Shown: positions 46,503-55,785 of the stretch, piece after piece
How the letters are laid out: each line of letters begins with the position of its first letter
How positions within the stretch are numbered: the stretch's first letter is position 1
NCBI GenBank assembly: GCA_028015205.1
Contig: CM051511.1
Span: 6,758,001-6,822,000, forward strand
Length of the DNA: 64,000 bases
Direction: 5' to 3'
From: Mytilisepta virgata
Taxonomy: Eukaryota; Mollusca; Bivalvia; Mytilida; Mytilidae
The notes under the pieces: generated by a model
Told to the model about the DNA's origin: nothing
Seen by the model: only the letters and a program-made list of their open reading frames with translations
Databases searched by the model: none
Position numbers and translations under genes: made by a program

Positions 46503-48661
46503 GGAACTTCGACTAATGCTCATCAAGCACCTACCTCCGTCAGGAAAACTCCCAACATTTTAAATTACGATCAGAGTCAAACAGACGCCGCTACAAGCTA
46601 GATTTGAACTCTAAACCTCAGAAATGACAACAGAGGGTTCGTGTTACCCTTAGAAGCACTATCAACTCACCGCAACTTGGTTCGACATGCTATATCAATC
46701 CATTACTTTTGTCACCACATTTTTCCATCCTGAATTTTCAAGTTTTAATAAAATTTAGGAGTCAAAAATGCCTTCCTTTTGTTCCACTGTCCTGTATGAA
46801 AATTAAATACTCATTTCCTAATGAAATTTAAGGTACAAAATTTGGTGAATTTGAAACCCTATAGTCTGGGTTTTCTCTGCATCAACCATCTACCTCGTGA
46901 ATACAAACATTAGCAAATAACAATCTTACACATGCTATTCATTCCCTTTAACTTATTAGGCTAAATATTTAAATCTGTCGCTTTTTCAGGGCAAAGCATA
47001 TTGTTTGTTTCAAAGGAAAACAATCTTTTAATACAGTATGAATCGTATGTAACATTTAGAGAGATGCAAATAAACAACCACAAACACAACAAATAAACAC
47101 TGAAAACTACGAATGAACTCAGGTGTTCAGGAAGGGTGAAGAGTTCCTGCTTCGTAAACGTTACCCATCGTGAAGTTCAACAAAGTCAATCCGGTGTTAG
47201 TCACAATAAAAACTTTCAATACAAGATCAATCGTAACATTTAGAGAAATACTTATAGCCTTCTGTATTATTGGAATAAAATTTTCCTTTAAATCTATAAG
47301 CTTTCAATGTGATACATTAATTCTTTATATCGGATTTGCGGCTTATTGTTTAAGATATAGAACATCAAAAGGTCGCTTTTACTTGCTTTCTTATTATTGC
47401 AATGTAAAATTATAAGTTTATCTACCACATTAACCTCTTATCTGATTTTGTTTTTAATTCAATAATCAAGATCGAATCTGTATACCTTTCAATCATTTTT
47501 GCATGCATTTCCACATTTCAGATTTATATTTAATTGAAACGTGATCAAAAGGCAGTTCTCAAATAAGTAGTTATACGTTTTGAATATAAATCCTACAATT
47601 TTTCATTGATGTTTAATTTAAAATTGATCAGCGTGGTTATTGAATTCTGCACGACCTTGTTCTAAATTTAAATTTACAAAGGTGTTCTTGTAGCTCTATG
47701 AGATTGTAAATACTATCGCTCATAACGCCTCAACCACTGGATAATCTTATAATTACCAAGTCATTATAATTGCATTCCTTAAAGTGCACTAGTCTTGGGC
47801 GTAAAACAACATTTCATATGAAAAAAAAAAAAAAAAAAATCCACTAATTATACTCACATTATATGGGAGCCAACAAGTCACAAATACACAGGCTAGCACA
47901 CCGACAATAATGGCGAACTTTATCTCAGTGGTCCTTGATGTGGTTTGGGCAGATTTACTTTTCTGGCTTTTCATTGTTCGGCTTCTAAGTAAAAGGACTG
48001 CTCCGGCAACAGTACAGTTACAAACTATGATGGCGACAACAAGCAACAGTCCTATGGCGGTATACAGGATGTGAAATATCTTCATACTGGCCTCTTCTTG
48101 GTAGGTAAACACACTACAGTAGTAGGAAACTTTTCCTCTTCTGTATCTAAGCGTCCACATGGATCCTAATCCAACATGTGGCAGGACGCTGAGTCCAGAC
48201 AGAAGCACAAACACTACAATAACGCAGCTGAGCCAAATCTTCTTTGTAATATGAGTTCGGTAGTAAAATGGCATGCAAAATGCCAATACCCTGTCTACAG
48301 CCATCAAGACGCTAATGGATCCTGTCAGTAGAGGCATGATTGGGTGAAAGAAAGACTTTACAGCGCAAAACTCATAGGTCATTATCATTCCAAGGCGTCG
48401 ACTGGTGTGCCAAAAACAAGACAGGCAGACAGCAACAAAATCCGTAGAACAGAGAACCAGTAAAAGAATGTTGGTTGGCATTCTTGATTTTCTAGCATCT
48501 ATATACAAAACTACAATACATATAAAGTTTGTAACGATTCCCGGAATGTAAATCAGTAAAAGGGAGATGTAAAATGTATCTGTAACTCCAGATGTAATTG
48601 AACTGGTTTTCGGTACAGCTCCTGTGGAAATGTTTATTGGAGAGTCTGTATAGTTCTCCAT
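41170..48661 (-). CDS. Prostanoid-receptor-like class A GPCR (two exons)
   Basis: CDS = complement(join(41170..41442, 47858..48661)); 358 residues plus stop. ATG at 48661-48659. Exon 1 (268 codons) ends in phase 0 at CWLPYN before GTGAGT; exon 2 begins VWVLYKLL after TTTTCTTTTAG. Features: N-glycosylation sites at N3 and N10; seven helices at about 30-53, 62-82, 96-121, 142-166, 193-225, 247-268 and in exon 2; C99 at the top of helix 3 and C182 in loop 2 for the disulfide; DRV (123-125) instead of DRY; CWLPY in helix 6; DPFVY instead of NPxxY; and a CCC cluster after helix 7 as a palmitoylation site. The AVDRVLAFCMPFYY segment and LP-x-x-GLG before loop 2 recall prostanoid receptors, but the ligand is unproven. 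Such receptors signal through G proteins at the plasma membrane. Confidence 0.9.
41500..41562 (+). repeat. tRNA-like remnant (T-arm with box B)
   Basis: GCCGGGTTCGATCCCCGGTT forms a T-arm with a good box B, and GATAGAGCAGAGCC precedes it. There is no anticodon arm or acceptor stem, so this is a fragment of a tRNA-derived repeat rather than a tRNA gene. Confidence 0.5.
42370..43645 (+). mobile_element. Tandem-core element of the CTCTAGTT-ended family, interrupted
   Basis: Head TTTTTAGCTCATATGGCCAT at about 42375; about four units of 150-170 bp (GAATGGTCCTTGGATGGCCT, AACATGGCTGCCATGG, AGTTTAACATTGGA) to about 43030. The expected tail CCAGGTGAGCCTCTAGTT appears only at 43625-43642. The 600 bp between, including C13 at 43125-43137, is unrelated and may be a later insertion. 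Confidence 0.62.
43351..43734 (-). other. Unassigned 127-codon frame in GPCR intron
   Basis: Minus-strand frame, same strand as the GPCR. It includes a hydrophobic stretch (SLRIVLAFAVWDILWVLTPV) and ends KTFYRAYNQLC before TAA. Its N-terminal part crosses the CTCTAGTT tail of the tandem-core element, so the full frame is not a native ORF. The C-terminal 80 codons could be an exon or a captured fragment; I recognise no family. Confidence 0.25.
45540..45690 (-). repeat. Dispersed repeat shared with 9180..9410
   Basis: The minus strand reads TTCTCCGGAGTTTGTCAGTT, TTTCCCCTCCCC and CTTTGGTATTTCTTGACTTT in the order seen at 9270-9350. Confidence 0.6.
46463..46501. repeat. G39 homopolymer
   Basis: 39 consecutive G on the plus strand, inside the GPCR intron. 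It could be a sequencing or assembly artefact in length, but the flanks are ordinary. Confidence 0.9.
47105..47200 (-). repeat. Retroelement fragment related to 4010..4110
   Basis: ACTCAGGTGTTCAGGAAGGG then GTTCCTGCTTCG and ACGTTACCCATCGTGAAG parallels ATCAGGTGCTCCGGAAGGGT, CCTGCTCCG and ACGGCACCCTTCAC at 4045-4095. It is short and decayed. The strand is inferred from the larger copy. Confidence 0.45.
47858..48661 (-). CDS. GPCR exon 1 (N-terminus to helix 6)
   Basis: 804 nt, 268 codons, ATG at 48661. The frame past the donor (ending in poly-Phe from the T tract) is intronic. The join with exon 2 continues helix 6 into loop 3 without losing a base. Confidence 0.92.
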
Positions 48662-49960
48662 GTTCTCGGTGTCTTTCTTAGGGGTTCTGTTCCCTATAAC
48701 AATACTCTGTTTAGGTCGGGTCTTTTAAAGGATATGCTAATAAATATACATTAATGTGATTGACTCTTTCATTTCAATTAGTTGAAAATTGATAACCAAT
48801 GATAAGGCTTCTAAGATTGATCATTTGTAGAACTAAATCTTTGTTATTTTCCTATATATGTCACATGGTTGCTTTCAATACATTGTATGACAATTTGTTT
48901 GCAAAACCTATAAATCTGCCAACTTATTGAAAAGGCGTTAAGTAACACATTTCCATAGCTGCATTTTTTCTTTCTCAAATACGTAGTTTGTATCAAATAA
49001 TAAAGATTATCATTGTAGATCCTAAGTTAATTATATTGGTATATTTTTTTCTTTAAATCTTAATACCAATCATTTGCCAATAAAAAACTTTTGTTTAAAA
49101 AATCTTAATACCGACTTCATTGTATTTAAAATCGATAAACGATTTTTGTCGCAGCAAAATTGTAATAAATATGTGTTTTTTTCAAATAACATCATTTGTG
49201 TTAAAATTTGTATATACATCTCTTAATTTTTGGAATGGACCATTTAAAACAATGCAGCTGCAAATCATGTGAGATGTCCTTGCTCTACAGTATTGCTTGT
49301 AGTTTTTAAAATGTTGATTCTGTCAAAATCAACAGTTCTGTTTAAAGGATTTAATGTAGAGCAACAATAAAAAGGCTGTTCATTTGCCTTTTTTTGGTTA
49401 ATGTTCTGGCATTGGCTTAATTTTTACGTGATGTACATAAACTCAATGTTGTTAATCGTTTTATATATCGTCAATCTAGGATCCGAAAGTGTAATCCTCA
49501 TTGTCCTTGGCGGCCTTCCTTTGGTTGTACACTCCGTTTGTGGAGAATGAATACTGCGGATATATCGTAATATTATCCCGTCCGCCAACGAATAACAAAG
49601 TACAATTAAGATATTTATCAGTACTGTTACTTTTAATTTGTAGATTTGTACAGATTTTAAAGTAAAAAGACCATATGTGACCATTTTTATCCTCATTTAA
49701 TTGAGTTTCACGTTAAAATAAGTACGGGGACATTATTTCCGCCGATTCAAGATTCACGATTTTTATTACACTCAAGACAGTATACACTGTAACGTGAGCA
49801 AAAACAATATTAATACAATATACATATAGCATGCAAAAAACTGACATTCAAAGTATTCGTCAAAACATAAACATGGATTTACACATTCTTTTTTCACGAA
49901 CTGATAATGATAAAAATGATAATAATAATATAACTAGAAATTGGTGCCATCAGAAACTAT
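48662..49960. other. GPCR 5' flank and intergenic
   Basis: No clear promoter motifs. A GC-richer patch at 49490-49590 carries CCTTGGCGGCCTTCCTTTGG and GTCCGCCAACG and looks like a piece of a dispersed repeat; the 90-codon minus-strand frame over it has no domain I can name. Confidence 0.4.
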
Positions 49961-49964
49961 GTCA

Positions 49965-50745
49965 ATCACCGCACTGCGCAAGTAAAAAAAGCAATTAACA
50001 GTGAAAAATTAGCAATTTCACAATTTCAGTTTGAAAATTGGAACCCAGAATAAAATTTCAAAATTGAAAACCTTATTGCACATCTACACATAGTGAAGAA
50101 CAATATTATAAACAAATGAAACCACTGAAACAAAAAATGAATAAGTATTTCCAGAGACAAGGCAAAATTAGCAATTTCACCATTTTTGGTCCCAAAATTT
50201 GATCCCTTGATAGATTTTCAAAATTAAAAACCATTTCAAACATCTACAGAAAATAAAGAACAATGTTACATACAAATAAATGTGCTAAATCTAAATGAAA
50301 AATGAAGCAGGAGTTCATGGCAAAGCTTTAATTCACTATTTCCTAAATACAACCCATGTGGGCCTCAAGTTGTCAAAATAAAAACGATAAAACCTTATTG
50401 CGCATCTACATACAGTATGTAACAATATTGTATAGAAATTAAAAGCATAAAAAGAAAAATTAATAAGGAGTTTAGTTTAGATTTCCAGTTTTAGAAATTC
50501 GACCCCTGCTGGCCCCAATTTAAAAAAAATAAAATTCGAAAACCTTATTGCGCATCTACATACAGTATGTCATAATACTGAATAGAAATTAAAAGTAAAA
50601 AATGAGAAATGAATGACGAGTTAAGGTCACATGTTTAAATTTACCCCTGTGGGTCCCAATTTTTAACAATCAATCAATTTTATAACCTTATTGCGCGTCA
50701 ACATATAATTTGTGACAATACTGCATACTTCGACATAACAGAGAG
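49965..50745 (+). mobile_element. Tandem-core ('pearl'-like) array lacking its 3' end
   Basis: Five units of about 157 bp with AACCTTATTGCGCATCTACA, CAGTATGTAACAATATTGTA and ATTCGACCCCTGCTGG-type blocks, the family seen at 7735..8992. The (ACGG)n and terminal hairpin are missing; the lone foldback arm begins within about 15 bp of its end. Confidence 0.7.
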
Positions 50746-50756
50746 AGTATCAGTCC

Positions 50757-51160
50757 CTCGACACTCGATGCGAGACCCTTACCCTATACGGACCGGTGAA
50801 AGACCGATAGAAGCGCGGAAAAGGGGAGATAATCCAATCTGAATTCCGGTCAAGCATGGCACATCCGGGTCCCAGCATGTGACTGACGTCACTTCCATAA
50901 ACAAATCATGAGAATTGGCGCGAAAATCCATCACTTCCGGTTGTGCATGCAAGCAAACCACTTTCGGTTCCTCCACACATGCGCATACGACACATCCGGG
51001 TCCCAGCATTGACTGACGTCACTTCCGTAAACAAATAATGGATAAACACATCACTTCCGGTACTTCCGGTTGCGGTCACGTGAATTCCGGTTCCGGTAAC
51101 GTCACTTACTGTGATTCCGCTTCCGGTGAAGTCATATCTAGCTCCTCCTTAGAAGCGCAT
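50757..51160 (-). mobile_element. Lone arm of the giant foldback family
   Basis: Shares, in order, GGGGAGATAATCCAATCTGA, ATTCCGGTCAAGCATG, ACTTCCGTAAACAA, CACTTCCGGTTGTGCATGC, CGCTTCCGGTGA and CATATCTAGCTCCTCC with the right arm at about 23990-24235. An internal duplication repeats ACATCCGGGTCCCAGCAT and GACTGACGTCACTTCC at 50861 and 50992. TGACGTCA palindromes lie at 50884-50891 and 51014-51021. The opposite arm and the CTGCTC array are absent. Confidence 0.82.
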
Positions 51161-52036
51161 ATATACTACTAACGGCTCATTACAATGTAGTGAAGATTTA
51201 CAAGTGGCATTTTAGTTCAGCATTTAAAAAAAATTAGTATAGAGTATAATAGAAACGATAAAATAAAAAGTGCAATAACTTTTTTATAGTAGTTTTCATT
51301 ACAAAAATGAATTATGGTGTGAATGTTGTGGACCAGGTGAAATTATATTGAGCTACAGGGAAATTAAACTTGTCAAGAAGGAAAAAATAATACATGTAAA
51401 AGTGTCGTGTTAATTTTGGTTTAAACAATATTTTATTGAACTAATCAACTAAAATTACAAAATATAATACAATACACACTATAGGATTCAGAAACAAGCA
51501 AAACTGATTTTTTAAATCTGTCTCCTAATCATTTAAAACAATAATACAAAACAAAATATGAAATGCCTCTGTAGCAATTGTAAATGGAAAAAAATAAAGA
51601 GTATTTACAATAGAGAAAAATAAAGAGAACTAAAATGTACATAAATAAACAATGATTAATTTTATGTTGTAAATCTTTTGCTTTAACATAATTTTTCATT
51701 TATCTCACTAATTCATTAATCAAAGTCAGCCCTAGAGTGTCTATATGAGTGTGATATTGTGATCATTTCTTTCATGAAATATCCGAGTTTACCGTCCTTT
51801 CAAACACTGCTAACAACATACAAATTTCAGGAACTTTTGACTTCACACAATATTTTGTTTTTACAATTAGGTGAAGTAGATCGTGCGCACTAGTGGAGCC
51901 GGCGTTGCACTGTGTGAAGCAATAATACATGTGCAGTTTTAAGATAAATATCGATCGACAGGGCAATCAGAAAACAGATCATTGTTGCTTTTAAGTATAT
52001 TTCTAAGGAACGATAGTACAAATGGTTTTTATTTTA
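51161..52036. other. Intergenic, nothing recognised
   Basis: AT-rich, with short frames only. Confidence 0.35.
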
Positions 52037-52080
52037 GGAAACAAATTGACACCCATCATCCACGCATCCCTATTGTTTGA

Positions 52081-52198
52081 TGGACCCGACACTAATTTAG
52101 TGTTTCGGCAGTTTAAAACAATATGAAGTGATGGCTTGATAAATAATTCTATATTACTGAAAAAAGATTTGCTAGGTCTGCTCTCGTCAGGGGTCCCC
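52081..52198 (-). ncRNA. Hammerhead ribozyme motif (type I) in the pseudo-LTR
   Basis: Minus strand, 5' to 3': stem I GGACCC (52196-52191); core CTGACGA (52190-52184); stem II probably G-C plus GCAG/CTGC with a long loop of about 60 nt; core GAAA; stem III CACTAA-A-TTAGTG; cleavage triplet GTC (C at 52088); stem I partner GGGTCC (52087-52082). Stem I is a perfect 6-bp match and all core boxes are in the right order. Very short stem III is usual in hammerheads of Penelope-like elements, which are known to carry them in pseudo-LTRs. Expected activity: self-cleavage of the element RNA after the GTC. Confidence 0.75.
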
Positions 52199-52242
52199 TA
52201 GAAATCTTTATTCACATTTTGCGGTAACTATTCAAATTGTTT

Positions 52243-52908
52243 TCACACTCTGGCTCTTGTAAAAAATTCACCTAGTTCACCTAGGTTTCTATGTCTTTTG
52301 TATGCAATTATAGGTTTTTTAAGGAAAACTTTTCTGCAAGTTTCATTGAGATCTAGAAAGTTCAAGTATTTTAAAATGCATTTTTTTTTTATTTTCCTTG
52401 AACGGGGGTTGTAATGTGTTGTAAGAACTAAACGAATGTTATTATCCTTCGGACGTTCTAGTTGTTTTAGAAAATTTGATCTCGATTGACCTCTAACTGC
52501 AGAAACGTTATTATCAATTTCTAATTCAGAGTAACCATGGTCAATTAATTTTTGTCGAAAATTGTGGAATGTTTTATTTTGGTCGGACGAGTTATTAGTG
52601 TTTCTTATATGTCGTATAGTTTCACCTTTCATGAAACCAGTAAATGCATGTTTATTGTGACAGCTATTACGATTAAGATAAAGGAAAAAATTGGTCGGTT
52701 TGAAATATGTTTTCAACTCTAGTGTACCGTTTTCTGCAAATCTAGCTCCCTTGTAGTCTAAGAAAGCAACGTCTGTATTTGAAATCTTGTGTGTAAATTT
52801 TACAAATTCGTGATGGCTATTCGCTATTTCAAAAAGTAGTTCAATTTCTTCTTTACTCCCATGAAAGATAATCGGACAATTAGTAAACATATTTTTAACG
52901 TCATACAT
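52243..52908 (-). pseudogene. Penelope-like reverse transcriptase, C-terminal fragment
   Basis: 221-codon frame starting just after where the catalytic motif should be (HGSKEEIELLFEIANSHHEF, VKFTHKISNTDVAFLD). It continues with LELKTYFKPTNFFLYLNRNS, CHNKHAFTGFMKGETIRHIR, VLTTHYNPRSRKIKK and PIIAYKRHRNLGEL. This matches the order of the thumb and C-terminal region of Penelope-type RTs. The YIDD box is absent (TNCP precedes IIFHG), and no GIY-YIG endonuclease domain follows the stop. It is thus truncated at the 5' end and not functional as RT. Confidence 0.85.
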
Positions 52909-53454
52909 AACTAAAAATTAAGCAATTAGTTTGAGGTCGTAATCTTTTAATTAAATTGACGAACGCTAGCTGCAGAATCTTTAATATATGTGTTATGTGT
53001 CAGCACTATAGGTATATGTAACGACCGACATTTTCAGTAAATGAGCCTGATTGTGATATAATAGGGCGGCCTGGTGGTATTATACTATCTTACTTAAAAC
53101 CATTATTAATGATTTTATTCAAAACTGCTATATGTTTAGTTTGTGTATTTTAGGTAAGAAGTATATACGTCCTGGACGTACATTTTTGTGAAGACCACCC
53201 TTCAAGAATTTAAAAGTTGTATCATTTAAAGCACCACGACTATGCATAAAATTTATGCGGTTTTCATCTCTGATTGGAGATTTTCAAGAAACAAATTGAC
53301 ACCATCATCCATGCATCTCTATAGAATTATTTATCTAGCCATCACTTCATATTGTTTTAAACTGCCGAAACACTAAATTAGTGTCTGGTCCATCAAACAA
53401 TAGGGATGTGTGGATGATGGGTGTCAATTTGTTTCTTGAAACTTCGAAGACGTT

Positions 53455-53580
53455 CGAGGATATCTGTTAGTCCGTCCGTGACACTACATGTATCTTGTGA
53501 CCTTAACTTTTGTTCATTTTTAACTTCATGCATTTAATTTCTATACAATATTGTCGCATACTGTATCGTGGATATCCCGT
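53455..53580 (-). mobile_element. Fragment of a tandem-core element
   Basis: GTCCGTCCGTGACACTACAT then ATCTTGTGACCTTAACTTTT and CATTTAATTTCTATACAATA: the reversed last unit of the 7735..8992 family with a short CCGT stretch, starting immediately after the Penelope-like element. Confidence 0.6.
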
Positions 53581-53736
53581 CGTGATAACATAGCCGTGTA
53601 GGATCAACACCAACGTAAGCAAACATTCATTCTTTTGTGGGCAAGATGCAGCCGAAAACCAGGGCTTGAGAAAAAATACGCGCTTCGTGGAAAATTGTAA
53701 GTAAAAAAAAATTGTCTATTTTTTTAATTTTGGGAA

Positions 53737-54674
53737 GTAGTCCAGTCAATCTAGCATAAATTTGACCCTAACCTTAAAGTAATTGCAAAAGAAGATTTTT
53801 AAGTTTTAATCTTTAGCATTATACCCCAAATATACACAGAAAAAAGTCCAACAAAATCTAACTTGAGGAAGATTAAAAAATCACGATTTTAAAATTCCTA
53901 TGGACATTTGCATTGAAAATGGGATATAACTCTGCAAAAAGGCAGAAATTTCAATAAAAACTGATACAAATTATAACTTTACCGCTTCTATTCAGCAGAA
54001 TGTATTGATTCTTGATATTTTAGCCGTCTTTAGAGTATAACAAACAACTCTAAAGTTTTTTTCATATCTTTTATCAAGCTACAACCTAAATTTCGTATTT
54101 CATTAGCTGACCATTTATTAAATTTTCAACTTGTCAAGGTAAAGAATCTCAAATTTAATAAAAATAATTAAGCATTTATTCTTCTTTTTGTGGTTTAAGG
54201 TCTCTTTAAACAAGGTAGATGCTGATCAAATATAATTTACAGATATAAGCAATACCAATTTTTCACATTATTTTTTCAAAATGGTCACAAAGCCACAAAT
54301 TTGCAATTTCTTTAATGAAAAATGCGCAAAAAAAATAAAAATGCCCATAACATTTCGGTTTTGTTCATTTCACGAGCAGAAGATTATATAATATAGTCAA
54401 ATACGCACTTATAACCCCACAGAAGTATCACACTTTACATGAATTTTAAGAAAATCAACCAAAAACTGACAAAAAAGACTAATTTTTGCAGAGTTATCTC
54501 CCCTGTCCAATTTTAATTTCCATAGGGAATTAAAAATGCTGATTTTGAGTTTTCCTCAAGTAAGATTTTATGAGACTTTTTTCTGTGTATATTTGAGGCT
54601 TAATGCTATAGATTAGAACTAAAATATTTTCTGTTGCAATTAGTTTGAGGTTAAAACTTAGTCTGACTGGACTA
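53737..54674. mobile_element. 0.94-kb inverted-repeat element
   Basis: Left arm 53737-53945 and right arm 54483-54674 are inverted copies with about three quarters identity by eye. Shared words are TAGTCCAGTCA at the outer end, CAAATATACACAGAAAAAAG, ATTCCTATGG/CCATAGGGAAT and ATAACTCTGCAAAAA at the inner end. The 540-bp centre has no ORF. This resembles a MITE or solo foldback transposon; the target duplication is unclear. Confidence 0.75.
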
Positions 54675-55329
54675 AAGTGAGGGACTTGACATCAAAGTGA
54701 ACAATCTTGCTTTTTAAAAGAAAATAAACCATTGATTGTATCTAACTTCAGCGTGAAAAGCGGAAAATAATTGTGTATAAATTATAAAATCGCAATAATA
54801 CGGCAGCATCTGATCTGGCATCTGCTTCGAAAATTCCTATATCCGTCTTTATTTTTTTTTGATAATTATACGGAAAATATAATTGAAAATAAAAAGCATT
54901 ACAAGAGGAGTGGTTTAAAAATTAAAATCGAGTGTCATGGACATTCAGGATTTTTTTTTTTTTTTTTTTTGGAAAATACTAAATTCTCAAAATTGAATTG
55001 CTAAAAATATTCGCTATGAAAAAACACCCTTATTAGAACAAAGCAATGGTTTAGGGAGGGCACTAGTCCAGCCCTGGCCTCATTGACTCCTTTTTAGAAT
55101 TTTGTTTTCTGTCGTCAATGACGAGCCTATGTAGCAATTATTCAAAATTGCGTCAATCTTAAATTTTCTCCATTCAGATTTCTCTCTATTACAAACGTTT
55201 TATTGCAATATTTAAGGACTAAAGTATAATATTCAGTCGTTTATGTTTAAAAATTAAATCTAAACGATCAATGCAACTAACGTGCGTTGTAATGACGTAA
55301 AAATAATTTTGGTTTTCAAACTAGAAATT
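54675..55329. other. Intergenic with T20 tract
   Basis: T20 at 54951-54970. No gene or repeat boundary recognised. Confidence 0.4.
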
Positions 55330-55785
55330 GTGTCTGTAATACTCGGATGTCCCGTCCTGAAATCCATATAAACACAAAACTTAATCGGGCGCTCAAGCGT
55401 AAAATGTAGGTCATAATGACCCAATTATTGTATCACTGCTCAGTACTATCTAAGGCACATCCACTGATGAAGTTTCTTTGATACACTATGCTTAGTTCCA
55501 AAGAAATGAACCTGACCACAAAACTTAACCAGAGTTGCTCAAACAAAACATGTAGGTCATAATGACCCACTTTTTGTATGACTGTTCAGTACTACCCAAG
55601 GCAAATCCAATGATGAAGTTTCATTGATACACTATGCTTAGTTCCAAAGAAATGAACCTAAACGCAAAACTTAACCACATAGTTCTGACGTACGTGTACG
55701 TAAAAATATGTTCGTACGGACATACGGACGGACAATGGTAACTCTATAAGCCCCATCCATATTCGTGGGCGGGGCATAAACATAC
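55330..55785 (+). mobile_element. Tandem-core element, third family
   Basis: Two units of about 157 bp (ATGTAGGTCATAATGACCCA, TGATACACTATGCTTAGTTC, CAAAGAAATGAACCT), then GGACATACGGACGGAC and a terminal stem-loop at 55750-55775 (GCCCC...GGGGC). Overall layout matches the 'pearl'-like plan, but the unit is unrelated to the other arrays here. Confidence 0.68.

Larger units (their letters stand above)
41443..47857 (-). other. GPCR intron, 6.4 kb
   Basis: GT-AG intron in phase 0. It contains a tRNA-like remnant, a tandem-core element, an unassigned frame, G39, a dispersed repeat and a retroelement fragment (each listed separately), and an A19 tract close to the donor side (47821-47839). The stretches 41560-42370, 43740-45500, 45700-46460 and 46610-47100 show nothing recognisable. 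Confidence 0.8.
52037..53440 (-). mobile_element. Penelope-like element with inverted pseudo-LTRs
   Basis: A sequence at 52037-52152 recurs in inverse orientation at 53321-53436 with a few mismatches (for example ACACTAAATTAGTGTC, CATCACTTCATATTGTTTTA, GGATGATGGGTGTCAATTTG), enclosing a partial reverse transcriptase on the minus strand. Repeats at both ends in unusual arrangement are a hallmark of Penelope-like elements. The right repeat carries an extra inverted stretch (AAGAAACAAATTGACACCAT at 53287), so it can itself fold back. AATAAAG lies just after the stop codon (minus strand, about 52210). Confidence 0.82.

Noticed and set aside
46344..46601. Poly-Gly-containing frame
   Set aside because: Produced by the G39 tract; no homologous flanks.
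49424..49696. 90-codon minus-strand frame with a hydrophobic stretch
   Set aside because: The GC-richer part looks like a dispersed repeat, and no splice sites or recognisable domain support a gene.
53321..53436. A second hammerhead ribozyme in the right-hand pseudo-LTR
   Set aside because: GAAAC, stem III and GTC are present but no CTGANGA box or stem I partner lies upstream; the sequence diverges before that point.
55445..55500. CTGATGA box in the 55.4-kb array as a possible hammerhead
   Set aside because: No GAAAC plus stem III plus GTC combination follows, and the box is not kept in the second unit.
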